Shown one piece after another: positions 1 through 8,087 of a stretch of DNA of 64,000 nt (within the stretch, counting starts at the first letter, position 1; the number at the start of each line of letters is the position of its first letter). The translations under genes were made by a program, and so were the position numbers. Below the pieces are notes generated by a model. That model made no database searches, had not been told where the DNA came from, and saw nothing but the letters and a program-made list of their open reading frames with translations. Source of the DNA: Bacteroidota bacterium (GTDB taxonomy: Bacteria; Bacteroidota; Bacteroidia; Bacteroidales; Prolixibacteraceae); NCBI GenBank assembly GCA_024278975.1, contig JAJRSD010000072.1:62001-126000 (forward strand). Reading direction: 5' to 3'.

Positions 1-924
1 AACCCAGCCCTTAAAAAGAACCGGGTTACAAGTATCTAAATTACTTATTAACCGGAAAGCTGGCGGCTTTCCAATAAAAATTCAAAATTAGGAATGTATT
101 TTACCAGAGACGATGGAGATGTTTTTGCATATTATAAGTTCGCAAGTGGCAATAAATTTACATTTAACTGCAACCTGGTTGCCACTTCAATTACACTTAC
201 CTCCGACAAAAGATTAAAAACGAATATTAATAAGTTGGGGAACACATTAGATATGCTTACAAAACTTGAAGGAGTTAGTTATATACTAAACCCCTGAGAA
301 GATGACAATAACGGAATGGGAGTGGAAACATCGGATATGTCGGAGAAAGAAAGAAATGCATTAATTGAGTACCAAAAAGAAAAAGAGAAGTATTTGGCTG
401 AATTAGCGAAAAAAAAGAGACTCGGTTTTGTTGCCCAAGACCTTCAAAAAGTTTTTCCTGAACTTGTTGAACAAAATTCCGATGGTTATTTAAGTATTGA
501 TTATATTGGAATTATTTCGGTTTTAGTTGAAGCAGTAAAAGAGCAACAGAAAATAATAAATAATCTCTCGGCGCAGGTTAAATCAATTGAAAACGACTGC
601 TGCAATAATAATCTTAAAAGTGGATCAATAGATGGCAGCAACGGATTGAATACGGATGACAACCCGGCTAAACTGTACCAAAACACACCTAACCCGTTTA
701 ATAATCAAACAACTATACGATTTGAAATACCGCAAACCGTACAAAATGCCCAACTGCATATTTGTAACATGGTTGGCACTCTACTAAAAACTATTACAAT
801 TAACCAAAGAGGAACCGGGCAAGAAACTATCTCGGCAAACGAATTTAATGCCGGTATGTATTTGTATAGTCTGGTTACCGATGGTAGAATTATTGATACT
901 AAACAGATGTTGTTGACGGAATAA
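1..924 (+). pseudogene. Peptidase S74 (tail-fibre chaperone) protein with T9SS sorting domain, 5'-partial, interrupted
   Basis: This is the 3' part of a secreted protein. In frame 1 the stretch from about base 50 reads through a pre-S74 region into the S74 intramolecular chaperone signature 'SDKRLKTNI' (bases ~208-234) and 'GFVAQDLQKVFPELV' (~424-468). A short coiled region follows. The last ~85 residues are a T9SS type A sorting domain ('LYQNTPNPFNNQTTIRF' ... 'GMYLYSLVTDG'), so the protein was exported and anchored by type IX secretion. The frame carries a TGA at 295-297 inside the S74 domain, with homology continuing on both sides, and two TAA codons at 37-39 and 46-48. As written no full product can be made. 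It could be a decayed gene or the result of base errors. The gene begins before the window. Confidence 0.75.
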
Positions 925-946
925 ATAACATTTTAAAATTTAATAA

Positions 947-1141
947 ATGAAATACACACTAACGCTACTAATACTTTTAAACTTCATAAATGTTTTTGGT
1001 CAAACCGAATGGGCACCAATTGGAGCAAAGTGGTATGTTACAAAGGTTGAAGGAGTAATGCCACCTAAAGCAGGGTACACCCTGTAGAAGGTGATGAAAG
1101 ATACAGCCATTCAGAACAAATCGGTTAGAATAAATGAATAA
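947..1141 (+). pseudogene. Remnant of a T9SS-type secreted protein (N-terminal fragment)
   Basis: An ATG at 947 opens a 46-residue reading frame with a Sec signal peptide (MKYTLTLLILLNFINVFGQ). It is followed by 'EWAPIGAKWYV', a start I associate with secreted Bacteroidota proteins that carry a C-terminal sorting domain. A TAG at 1085-1087 interrupts it, but the same frame continues with protein-like sequence ('KVMKDTAIQNKSVRI') to a TAA at 1139-1141. Nothing homologous follows, so this is a truncated relic. It lies directly behind another broken T9SS gene, which suggests local decay. Confidence 0.5.
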
Positions 1142-1185
1142 GCTATATTTTTAACTGTATTGTTTTGCATATTACCGTACGACGA

Positions 1186-1842
1186 CTAAATTTCGCTCTC
1201 CCACTCGCCATAAAACTGTTCAAGAAATGTTTCCATAAACCGATGACGTTGTTCCGCAATCTTTTTTGCCGATTTTGTATTTATCCGTTCTTTCAGCAAA
1301 AGTAATTTTTCGTAAAAATGGTTGATTGTTGGGGCAGTGGTCTTTTTGTACTCATCGAAACTGTTGTGCATTTCGGGTTTAATATCGGGATGATAAATCA
1401 GCCGCCCCTTGTTTCCACCATATGCAAAAGTCCGCGCAATTCCAATGGCTCCAATGGCATCCAACCGGTCGGCATCCTGTACAATTTTGGCCTCAACCGA
1501 TATTGCCCGGTTTTCTACACCGGCACCTTTAAACGAAACCTGCTCAATAATTTCTAAAATTACTGGAATCTTTGGCTTTGGAAAACCTATCGAATTCAAC
1601 CATTTTTCAGTTTTCGAATCCTGCCCGGCATCACTTAATTTCCAGTCGTCCAAATCGTGAAGCAGTGCTGCCATTTCAACAAGAAACAAATCACCACCTT
1701 CTGTTTTCGCAATTCTCTTTGCCATATTTCGTACTCGGTAAATATGCCACCAGTCGTGTCCCGAACTTTCGTTTTCAAAATAGTTGTGCACATACTTTTC
1801 TGTCGATTCAATAAATCTTTTTTCTTGAACATTTAAACTCAT
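1186..1842 (-). CDS. HD-domain phosphohydrolase (YedJ/YpgQ-like)
   Basis: A 218-residue cytoplasmic HD-superfamily metal-dependent phosphohydrolase. The HD signature is visible as His33 in 'GHDWWHIYRV', the His62-Asp63 pair in 'ALLHDLDDWK', and Asp123/Asp128 in 'VQDADRLDAIGAIGIAR', followed by 'TFAYGG'. Length and motif order match the YedJ/YpgQ group, members of which are reported to hydrolyse nucleotides. The exact substrate here is unknown. It is a single gene, antisense to its neighbours, with the next gene starting about 230 bases away on the other strand. No signal peptide or membrane segment is seen. Confidence 0.8.
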   Translation of the reverse strand: MSLNVQEKRFIESTEKYVHNYFENESSGHDWWHIYRVRNMAKRIAKTEGGDLFLVEMAALLHDLDDWKLSDAGQDSKTEKWLNSIGFPKPKIPVILEIIEQVSFKGAGVENRAISVEAKIVQDADRLDAIGAIGIARTFAYGGNKGRLIYHPDIKPEMHNSFDEYKKTTAPTINHFYEKLLLLKERINTKSAKKIAEQRHRFMETFLEQFYGEWESEI

Positions 1843-1997
1843 GGTTCAAAATTAAGGAAACTATCTATAAACTCAATATCTAAAAGTTGTTAAAAAAAAG
1901 AGGTAAATTTTACTTTTAGTTCTGTATGTCAAAGACTTATGTTATTTACATTAAAAATATCTGCTTAATAAAAACCTCATCATCACTCATTTTTTAT

Positions 1998-2005
1998 TAT
2001 TTTTG
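1998..2005 (+). promoter_or_regulatory. Candidate -7 box (TAnnTTTG) for the acyl-CoA synthetase gene
   Basis: TATTTTTG matches the Bacteroidota sigma-ABfr -7 consensus TAnnTTTG. It lies 70 bases before the preferred ATG at 2076. No clear TTG -33 element stands at the usual 19-21 base spacing, so support is weak. Confidence 0.35.
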
Positions 2006-2075
2006 CCCTCTTAATAAAGCTAATTGTTTTTAAAACTATTACATTCGGAAACAGTTGAAGCTTAAATTTGAATAC

Positions 2076-3740
2076 ATGATAAATACATCGAAATTAACAC
2101 TACCCTCACTTTTTAATTATTCGGTCGAGAATTATGCCGATAAAACATCGCTTGTTTTTGTTGATGAGGAAAATTACACCTATAAACAATTAGGTGCCGA
2201 TGTTGCACTTACCACTGAAATGTTGCAAAATATGGGTGTTAAAAAAGGTGATAAAGTTGCTATTTTAAGTACCAATATGCCAAACTGGGGAGTTGCATTT
2301 TTTGCAATTTTAGCTATTGGTGCTGTTGCTGTTCCAATATTACCGGATTTTCATGCAAAAGAAGTAAAAACAATAATCGAACATTCCGAAGCTAAAATTT
2401 TGTTTGTAGCCGAAGGATTATATAAAAATGTAAATGAGGAAGCTGCTGGTTTGTTAAACAATTTAATATTGGTTGATAACCTTGCAATTATTCCAAAAAA
2501 CAGTTCGGTCAAAGATTTAAAATCTCTTGAATGTTCGCTTCCATCAAAAGTAAAAACACCTGTTTCGGTTGAGGTGGAAGAGGAAGATTTAGCTTCAATT
2601 ATTTATACTTCGGGTACAACAGGGAACTCAAAAGGAGTGATGTTGACACATAAAAATCTGGCATGGACAACTCAACAGTGCAGAAGTTTATATAAAGTTA
2701 CAAGTAAAGACCGTTTTCTGTCGGTATTACCTTTGTCGCATACTTTAGAAAATACCGTTGGATTTTTACTGGGAATAAAAAACGGAGCATCTATTTCTTA
2801 TCTGCGCAAGCCGCCGGTTGCATCGGTTTTACTACCCGCTTTACAAAAAGTAAAACCAACAATAATGTTGACAGTTCCACTAATTATCGAGAAAGTTTTC
2901 AAAGCAAAAATATTACCAGCTTTCCAAAAAAGCCCGGTAATGCGTTTGTTATATTCGGTATCGCCAATAAGAAAAGTACTGCATAAAGTGGCTGCCTCAA
3001 AACTGCATAAAACATTTGGCGGCGAGTTAAAATTCTTCGGAATCGGTGGTGCAAAACTTGACCCAACCGTAGAACAATTTTTATTTGAAGGAAATTTCCC
3101 TTATGCAATTGGCTACGGTTTAACAGAAACCTCGCCTTTACTTGCCGGCGCAGTTGCAAAATTCAGCAAAATTGGTTCAACCGGAATTGCCATGGAAGGA
3201 GTACAATTGCGAATTGGTAATGTAAATCCTGAGACCGGCGAAGGTGAAGTTCAGGCACAAGGAGAAAATGTAATGCAGGGTTATTACAAAGCTCCCGAAA
3301 TTACTAAAGAAGTTTTTACTGAAGATGGTTGGTTTAGAACAGGCGACCGTGGTATATTCGATAAAAACAATATGTTGTTTATAAAAGGGCGGATAAAAAA
3401 TATGATTGTAGGCTCCAGTGGCGAGAATATTTATCCGGAAGAGATTGAATCGGTGATTAATAAAATGAGATTTGTAATGGAATCATTAGTTGTCGAAAAG
3501 AAAGGTAAACTTGTGGCAATGATTCATTTGAATATGGACGAGATTGAAAGCAATTTCAATAGTATGAAATCGGAAGCACAAAAATTTATAACCGAAAAAT
3601 CGGAGGAGATTTTAAAAGAAATTCATAAACAAGTGAATGCAGAGGTAAATAAATTCTCGAAAATTCAACAGGTTATTCTTCAACAAAGTCCATTCGAGAA
3701 AACTCCAACTAAAAAAATTAAGCGGTTTTTGTATGCGTAG
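2076..3740 (+). CDS. AMP-binding long-chain acyl-CoA synthetase
   Basis: An adenylate-forming enzyme of about 554 residues that activates a fatty acid to acyl-CoA through an acyl-AMP. It shows the ATP-binding loop 'IIYTSGTTGNSKGVML', the 'GYGLTETSPLL' motif, the 'GWFRTGDRG' hinge region and a C-terminal catalytic lysine region ('TPTKKIKRF'). The frame can be opened by TTG at 2055, but ATG at 2076 is the better start because family homology begins just after it. It is likely cytoplasmic or peripheral to the membrane. A second, more distantly related acyl-CoA ligase lies at 34460-36112. Substrate chain length cannot be read from sequence. Confidence 0.88.
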   Translation: MINTSKLTLPSLFNYSVENYADKTSLVFVDEENYTYKQLGADVALTTEMLQNMGVKKGDKVAILSTNMPNWGVAFFAILAIGAVAVPILPDFHAKEVKTIIEHSEAKILFVAEGLYKNVNEEAAGLLNNLILVDNLAIIPKNSSVKDLKSLECSLPSKVKTPVSVEVEEEDLASIIYTSGTTGNSKGVMLTHKNLAWTTQQCRSLYKVTSKDRFLSVLPLSHTLENTVGFLLGIKNGASISYLRKPPVASVLLPALQKVKPTIMLTVPLIIEKVFKAKILPAFQKSPVMRLLYSVSPIRKVLHKVAASKLHKTFGGELKFFGIGGAKLDPTVEQFLFEGNFPYAIGYGLTETSPLLAGAVAKFSKIGSTGIAMEGVQLRIGNVNPETGEGEVQAQGENVMQGYYKAPEITKEVFTEDGWFRTGDRGIFDKNNMLFIKGRIKNMIVGSSGENIYPEEIESVINKMRFVMESLVVEKKGKLVAMIHLNMDEIESNFNSMKSEAQKFITEKSEEILKEIHKQVNAEVNKFSKIQQVILQQSPFEKTPTKKIKRFLYA

Positions 3741-3840
3741 CAAATATAATATTGTTGGCACACATTTAAAAAAAACCATTAGACATGAAGACATTAACAA
3801 TAACTATCTTCATTATTTGAAATGAATTTTAAAAACAATT

Positions 3841-3878
3841 AATTTTGTCCCATATATTTATTATTTTTGGGACAAATT
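3841..3878 (+). promoter_or_regulatory. Promoter with overlapping inverted repeat (candidate AbiEi operator)
   Basis: Arms AATTTTGTCCCA (3841-3852) and TGGGACAAATT (3868-3878) form an almost perfect inverted repeat. The right arm overlaps the end of a -7 box TATTTTTG at 3862-3869. The ATG of the AbiEi-type gene follows at 3887. AbiEi antitoxins are known to repress their own operon through inverted repeats, so this is a plausible autoregulatory operator. Confidence 0.55.
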
Positions 3879-3886
3879 GACAAAGA

Positions 3887-4504
3887 ATGATTGTTTCAAA
3901 TAAAATAGAAAAGATAATTACTAAATCGAAAAAAGGAAAATTAATTTTTATTGCAGACTTTTTTCAACACGGTAATTATGATGCAGTTAGAAAATCACTT
4001 CAGCGTTTAGTAAATAAAAAAACAATAACCAGAATTTCGAAAGGAATTTATTTTTATCCAAAAATAGATAATACTTTTGGTGTATTATATCCAACAGTAG
4101 AAGAAATAGGAAAAGCTATTGCAAAACGAGATAAAGCAAGAATAATTCCAACAGGGGCATATTCTCAACATTTACTTGGTTTATCAACTCAAGTCCCGAT
4201 GAATGTAGTTTATTTGACGGATGGTTCAGCACGGAAAATAAAAATTGGAAATCAAACAATTATTTTCAAAAAAACAAGTCCAAAAAATTTAAGTTCTGAA
4301 AGTAAATTAAGCAGTTTGATAATTCAAGCATTAAAATCAAAAAAAGAAAATAATATTACACAAACAGAAAAACAAAAACTGACAGAAATTATTAAGCAAT
4401 CAAGTGATGCAAAAAAAATTAAAAATGATATTCAAAATGCACCTGTTTGGATACGAAAAATAGTTTTACAAATCTTATCAGATATTACAAATGAATTGGC
4501 TTAG
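3887..4504 (+). CDS. Type IV antitoxin, AbiEi family (DUF6088-like)
   Basis: A 205-residue protein with an N-terminal winged-helix region (~1-60; 'DAVRKSLQRLVNKKTITRISKGIYFYP') typical of AbiEi-like antitoxins that act as transcriptional repressors. It is followed by an antitoxin-type body ('IIPTGAYSQHLLGLSTQVP'). Its 3' end overlaps the AbiEii nucleotidyltransferase by 14 bases (4491-4504), the usual translationally coupled AbiEi-AbiEii arrangement. A -7 box and an inverted repeat sit just upstream. Because the partner toxin is interrupted, the antitoxin may now be free of selection. It is distinct in sequence from the second AbiEi at 47026. Confidence 0.78.
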   Translation: MIVSNKIEKIITKSKKGKLIFIADFFQHGNYDAVRKSLQRLVNKKTITRISKGIYFYPKIDNTFGVLYPTVEEIGKAIAKRDKARIIPTGAYSQHLLGLSTQVPMNVVYLTDGSARKIKIGNQTIIFKKTSPKNLSSESKLSSLIIQALKSKKENNITQTEKQKLTEIIKQSSDAKKIKNDIQNAPVWIRKIVLQILSDITNELA

Positions 4505-5492
4505 CTTACAAAAAAACAAACAACAAGAATTGTTTAAGCAATTGAGTTTCAAAACAGGAATTCAACCACAGGCTATCGAAAAAGATGCATGGGTAACACT
4601 TGTATTAAGAATTATTTTTAGTTCTCAAATCTCAGAATATCTGGTGTTTAAAGGTGGAACATCATTGAGTAAAGCCTATAATCTTATTCATAGATTTTCG
4701 GAAGATATTGACATTGCCATAAGTCGTGAATTTCTTGGATTTAAGGGAGAACTAACAAAAGGACAAATTAGGAAACTGCGCAGAAAATCTCACGAATTTG
4801 TTTCAAATGAAATGTTGAGTATCTTACTTCGTGAATTTGGAATACACAATATTGACAAGCAGTTGTTTAACTTAGAAGTTAAGAATAAAAATATTTCAGA
4901 CCAAGATCCCGAAATTATTGAAATAAACTATCAATCTGTTTTTGAAGAATTACCATATATTAAACAAAAGGTACTAATTGAAATTGGAGCTCGCTCGTTA
5001 TTAGAACCATCAGAAAACAAAAAAATTAAATCAATTGTTGATGATTATTACTCAGAGAGTTCATTTTCGGAGAAACCGTTTATTGTAAAAACAATCTTAC
5101 CTGAAAAAACTTTTTTGGAAAAATTAATCTTATTACATGAAGAATTCACAAAGAAAACAGATAAAATTCGCTATCATAGAATGTCGAGACATTTATAGGA
5201 TATTGGAGAAATAATAACAACAGAATATGGTATTAAAGCGTTAAAAAACAGACAATTGTTTGAAGAAATTATTTTGCACAGGAAATTATTTACCCCTATA
5301 AAAACCGTAGATTACTCTGCATTACAGATTGAAAATTTGAAGTTTATACCACAAAATGATTTCTTAAAAAAGTATGAAAACGACTATGTCGAAATGCAAG
5401 AAAACATGATATATGGAGAAAGTTTATCTTTTAAAGATTTAATAAATAGACTAGTTCCAGAAAGTTCAATAGGTAATAATGAACGAAAATAA
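4491..5492 (+). pseudogene. AbiEii/AbiGii-type nucleotidyltransferase toxin, interrupted by in-frame TAG
   Basis: The toxin partner of the preceding AbiEi gene. The nucleotidyltransferase core is clear: 'FKGGTSLSKAY' (Gly55-Gly56) and 'RFSEDIDIAI' (Glu71, Asp72, Asp74). TAG at 5196-5198 interrupts 'MSRHL'. The same frame then continues with 'DIGEIITTEYGIKAL' and the family-typical C-terminal region including 'MIYGESLSFKDLINRL' to the stop at 5490. Family members I recall have 'RHLYDL' here, so a Tyr codon TAT/TAC to TAG change fits. Full length would be about 333 residues. Either the toxin is inactivated by a nonsense change, or this is a base error. Confidence 0.78.
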
Positions 5493-5629
5493 CAGACAAG
5501 ATAATAACAAACTCAAGGGTTGTAGCTCTCCTAAATTTTTCTTATAACTTGGCATAAAAGCATAATGCAATCGACTACTATTATTACACTTAACATTGGC
5601 GCACATAATAAAAAACAACTTGTATAATA

Positions 5630-5824
5630 AATGATTTCTTAAATAAAATTGATGAAATATCAAATGAAAATTGGTAAAGACTTTTTGAAATAATTTCCCT
5701 AATTGAAAATGACAGATCTGGTGTTGAACTGGGCACACTAAGAAAAATTATTGAACCCGGATTGGGGAAAAGTTTAGAAATACGCATTAAACAATTTTTA
5801 TTACAGGTTGTTAGAATTTGCTAA
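5630..5824 (+). pseudogene. Unrecognised coding remnant with internal stop
   Basis: In the 358-base gap between the AbiEii remnant and purM, one frame reads as protein-like sequence. It runs from 'NDFLNKIDEISNENW', through a TAA at 5675-5677, into 'RLFEIISLIENDRSGVELG' and 'PGLGKSLEIRIKQFLLQVV', ending at TAA 5822-5824. No start codon opens the frame. The hydrophobic/polar pattern suggests a decayed gene, but I do not recognise the family. The rest of this gap (5493-5629) shows no gene. Confidence 0.35.
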
Positions 5825-5829
5825 TTTTG
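5822..5829 (+). promoter_or_regulatory. -7 box for purM
   Basis: TAATTTTG fits TAnnTTTG and lies 21 bases before the purM ATG. A second match, TAAATTTG, is at 5836-5843. A transcript from the first would carry a leader of about 15 bases. Confidence 0.45.
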
Positions 5830-5850
5830 CAAATATAAATTTGAATACAA

Positions 5851-7020
5851 ATGATTACCGAATCGAGATACAGCGCACGCGGGGTTTCAGCATCGAAAGA
5901 AGATGTTCATGAAGCCATAAAAAATGTTGATAAAGGAATTTTTCCAAAAGCATTTTGCAAAATTGTTCCCGATATTTTGGGTGGAGACCCTGAATGGTGC
6001 AATATTATGCACGCCGACGGAGCGGGAACAAAATCGTCGCTGGCATATTTATACTGGAAAGAGACCGGCGATATTTCGGTTTGGAAAGGTATAGCGCAAG
6101 ATGCACTAATTATGAATGTTGACGACCTGCTTTGTGTGGGTGCAGTTGATAATATTTTAGTCTCGTCAACAATTGGGCGTAACAAAAATAATATTCCCGG
6201 CGAAGTTATTGGTGCAATAATTAATGGCACCGAAGAGCTGCTTTCCGATTTGCGTGAGATGGGAATTTCAATATATTCGACAGGCGGCGAAACTGCCGAT
6301 GTGGGCGATTTAGTTCGTACAATAATTGTTGACTCAACAGTTACCTGCCGCATGAAAAAGAAGGATGTAATTTCGGCTGATAATATCTCTGCCGGTAATG
6401 TAATTATCGGACTTTCATCGTCGGGACAAGCAACTTACGAAACCGAATACAACGGTGGAATGGGAAGCAACGGACTGACTTCGGCACGCCACGATGTTTT
6501 TGCAAAATATCTGGCCAAAAAATATTCCGAAAGTTTCGATCCCGCAGTTCCTGAAGATTTGGTTTTTTCGGGTAATTATAAACTAACCGATAAAATTGAA
6601 GGTTTGGGTATTGATGCCGGGAAACTGGTGCTTTCGCCAACCCGGACTTACGCTCCGGTAATTAAAAAAGTACTCGATAAATTCCGCAGTCAAATTTCTG
6701 GAATGATTCATTGCTCGGGCGGCGCACAAACAAAAGTACTGCACTTTGTCGATAATGTACATGTAATAAAAGATAACATGTTTCCGGTTCCCCCGCTTTT
6801 CAAAATTATTCAGGAAGAGTCGGGCACAGACTGGAAAGAGATGTACAAAGTGTTTAACATGGGGCACCGTTACGAAATCTACTGCGGCAGCGAAATTGCC
6901 GATGAGATAATATCTATTGCGAAATCATTTAATATCGATGCACAAATAATTGGCAAGGTTGAAACTTTTAATGGGAAGAAACTTACAATTAAATCGGAGA
7001 AGGGGGAGTTTGTTTATTAA
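5851..7020 (+). CDS. purM: Phosphoribosylformylglycinamidine cyclo-ligase (AIR synthase)
   Basis: A 389-residue AIR synthase catalysing ATP-dependent closure of FGAM to aminoimidazole ribonucleotide, step 5 of de novo purine synthesis. The N-terminal 'YSARGVSASKEDV', 'MHADGAGTKSSLAYLYW', 'DALIMNVDDLLCVGA' and 'STGGETADVGDLV' segments match the PurM ATP-grasp-like half. The C-terminal half carries 'MIHCSGGAQTKVLHFV'. It is longer than E. coli PurM (345), as expected for Bacteroidota. prfA and pyrF follow on the same strand, an order I associate with this phylum, but two toxin-antitoxin-like inserts now lie between purM and prfA. Confidence 0.9.
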   Translation: MITESRYSARGVSASKEDVHEAIKNVDKGIFPKAFCKIVPDILGGDPEWCNIMHADGAGTKSSLAYLYWKETGDISVWKGIAQDALIMNVDDLLCVGAVDNILVSSTIGRNKNNIPGEVIGAIINGTEELLSDLREMGISIYSTGGETADVGDLVRTIIVDSTVTCRMKKKDVISADNISAGNVIIGLSSSGQATYETEYNGGMGSNGLTSARHDVFAKYLAKKYSESFDPAVPEDLVFSGNYKLTDKIEGLGIDAGKLVLSPTRTYAPVIKKVLDKFRSQISGMIHCSGGAQTKVLHFVDNVHVIKDNMFPVPPLFKIIQEESGTDWKEMYKVFNMGHRYEIYCGSEIADEIISIAKSFNIDAQIIGKVETFNGKKLTIKSEKGEFVY

Positions 7021-7086
7021 TCTCAGCTCGAACATTGCGAATTATTTGGAGATAAATTTATTGATTAACAATTTAAACTTGATACC

Positions 7087-7392
7087 ATGATTAAAATAAT
7101 TTCATCAAATATTAATAGAATCAAACCATTATTTGAAACTCATAAAATTGAAAGAGCATATATTTTTGGTTCAGCAGCAACCGGTAAATTTGATGAGAAT
7201 AGTGACCTCGATTTTTTAATAAAATTTCAAGCAGGATTAAAACCTCTCGAGAAAGGGGAATTATGGTGGAATCTACATGATTCGTTAAGAGATTTTTTTA
7301 AGCGCGAAATTGATATTGTTACAGAAAACTCTCTGAAAAACCCATATTTTATCAAAGAAATAGACGAAACTAAAGAACTAATTTATGGATAA
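7087..7392 (+). CDS. mntA: MntA-type antitoxin (minimal nucleotidyltransferase)
   Basis: A 101-residue minimal nucleotidyltransferase. The diagnostic GSX10DXD motif is complete: Gly28-Ser29, then Asp40-Leu-Asp42 ('FGSAATGKFDENSDLDFL'). In studied HepT/MntA pairs, MntA AMPylates the HepT RNase near its active site and so silences it. The reading frame overlaps the hepT start by 8 bases (7385-7392), so the two are translated together. It lies 66 bases after purM, on the same strand. Confidence 0.85.
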   Translation: MIKIISSNINRIKPLFETHKIERAYIFGSAATGKFDENSDLDFLIKFQAGLKPLEKGELWWNLHDSLRDFFKREIDIVTENSLKNPYFIKEIDETKELIYG

Positions 7393-7720
7393 TAAATTAA
7401 AAAAACTTTTATTCGATATGCTTACCTCAATAAACAATATCGATGATTATTTGGGTACTAAGAAGTTATTTGAGAAATACGATAATAATCCGATGTTGCA
7501 AGATGCTGTTGAAAGAAACATTGAAATAATTGGAGAAGCAATGAACAAAATATTAAAAATTGATTCTCAAATAAATATCTCTAATACAAGACGGATAGTT
7601 GATGCAAGAAATAAAATAATTCATGGTTACGATGAAATTGAGAATGCACAAATTTGGGGCATAATTATCAACCATTTACCAACTCTAAAAATAGAGATTG
7701 AAAAGTTTTTAAATGACTAA
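7385..7720 (+). CDS. hepT: HepT-like RNase toxin (HEPN, DUF86)
   Basis: A 111-residue HEPN-domain toxin. The RX4HXY ribonuclease motif is intact: Arg75-NKII-His80-Gly-Tyr82 in 'ARNKIIHGYDEI'. The Tyr in this motif region is the residue AMPylated by MntA in characterised pairs. It is predicted to cleave RNA when released from its partner. It overlaps mntA by 8 bases. A roughly 115-base AT-rich gap follows before a DUF6364 gene. Confidence 0.85.
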   Translation: MDNKLKKLLFDMLTSINNIDDYLGTKKLFEKYDNNPMLQDAVERNIEIIGEAMNKILKIDSQINISNTRRIVDARNKIIHGYDEIENAQIWGIIINHLPTLKIEIEKFLND

Positions 7721-7835
7721 CAAAATATAATTAGTCTTAAGTTCTATTCAGACTGTAAAATGTTTTACTCTATATAGTAATCAGAACTTTGAAAATTGAA
7801 CAAAGGAACGTGGTGTTGTAAAATAAACATACGTA

Positions 7836-8075
7836 ATGCAGACAAAATTAACATTAACAATAGAGCAAAGTATAATAGAACAAGCTAAACTTTATGCAAA
7901 AGATAAGGGACGAAGTTTGTCGGAACTAATTGAAAACTACCTGAAAGTTGTTCTCGAGGACAGTCAAAAAGAGGTAAATCTTTCTCCTTCAATAAAAAAG
8001 CTAAAAGGGGCTGTTCAATTACCTGACAATTTTGATTATAAAAAAGAACTTACGGATGCACTTTCAGCAAAGTAA
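7836..8075 (+). CDS. DUF6364 family (ribbon-helix-helix antitoxin-like), apparently orphan
   Basis: A 79-residue protein. The N-terminal 'QTKLTLTIEQSIIEQAKLYAKDKGRSLSELIENYL' region has the strand-helix-helix pattern of ribbon-helix-helix DNA-binding antitoxins and matches DUF6364. Such genes usually sit directly upstream of a PIN-domain RNase. Here the next gene, only 12 bases downstream, is prfA, so the toxin is missing. It may be a solitary antitoxin or a new regulator co-transcribed with prfA. Confidence 0.7.
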   Translation: MQTKLTLTIEQSIIEQAKLYAKDKGRSLSELIENYLKVVLEDSQKEVNLSPSIKKLKGAVQLPDNFDYKKELTDALSAK

Positions 8076-8087
8076 AAAATAAAAAAT

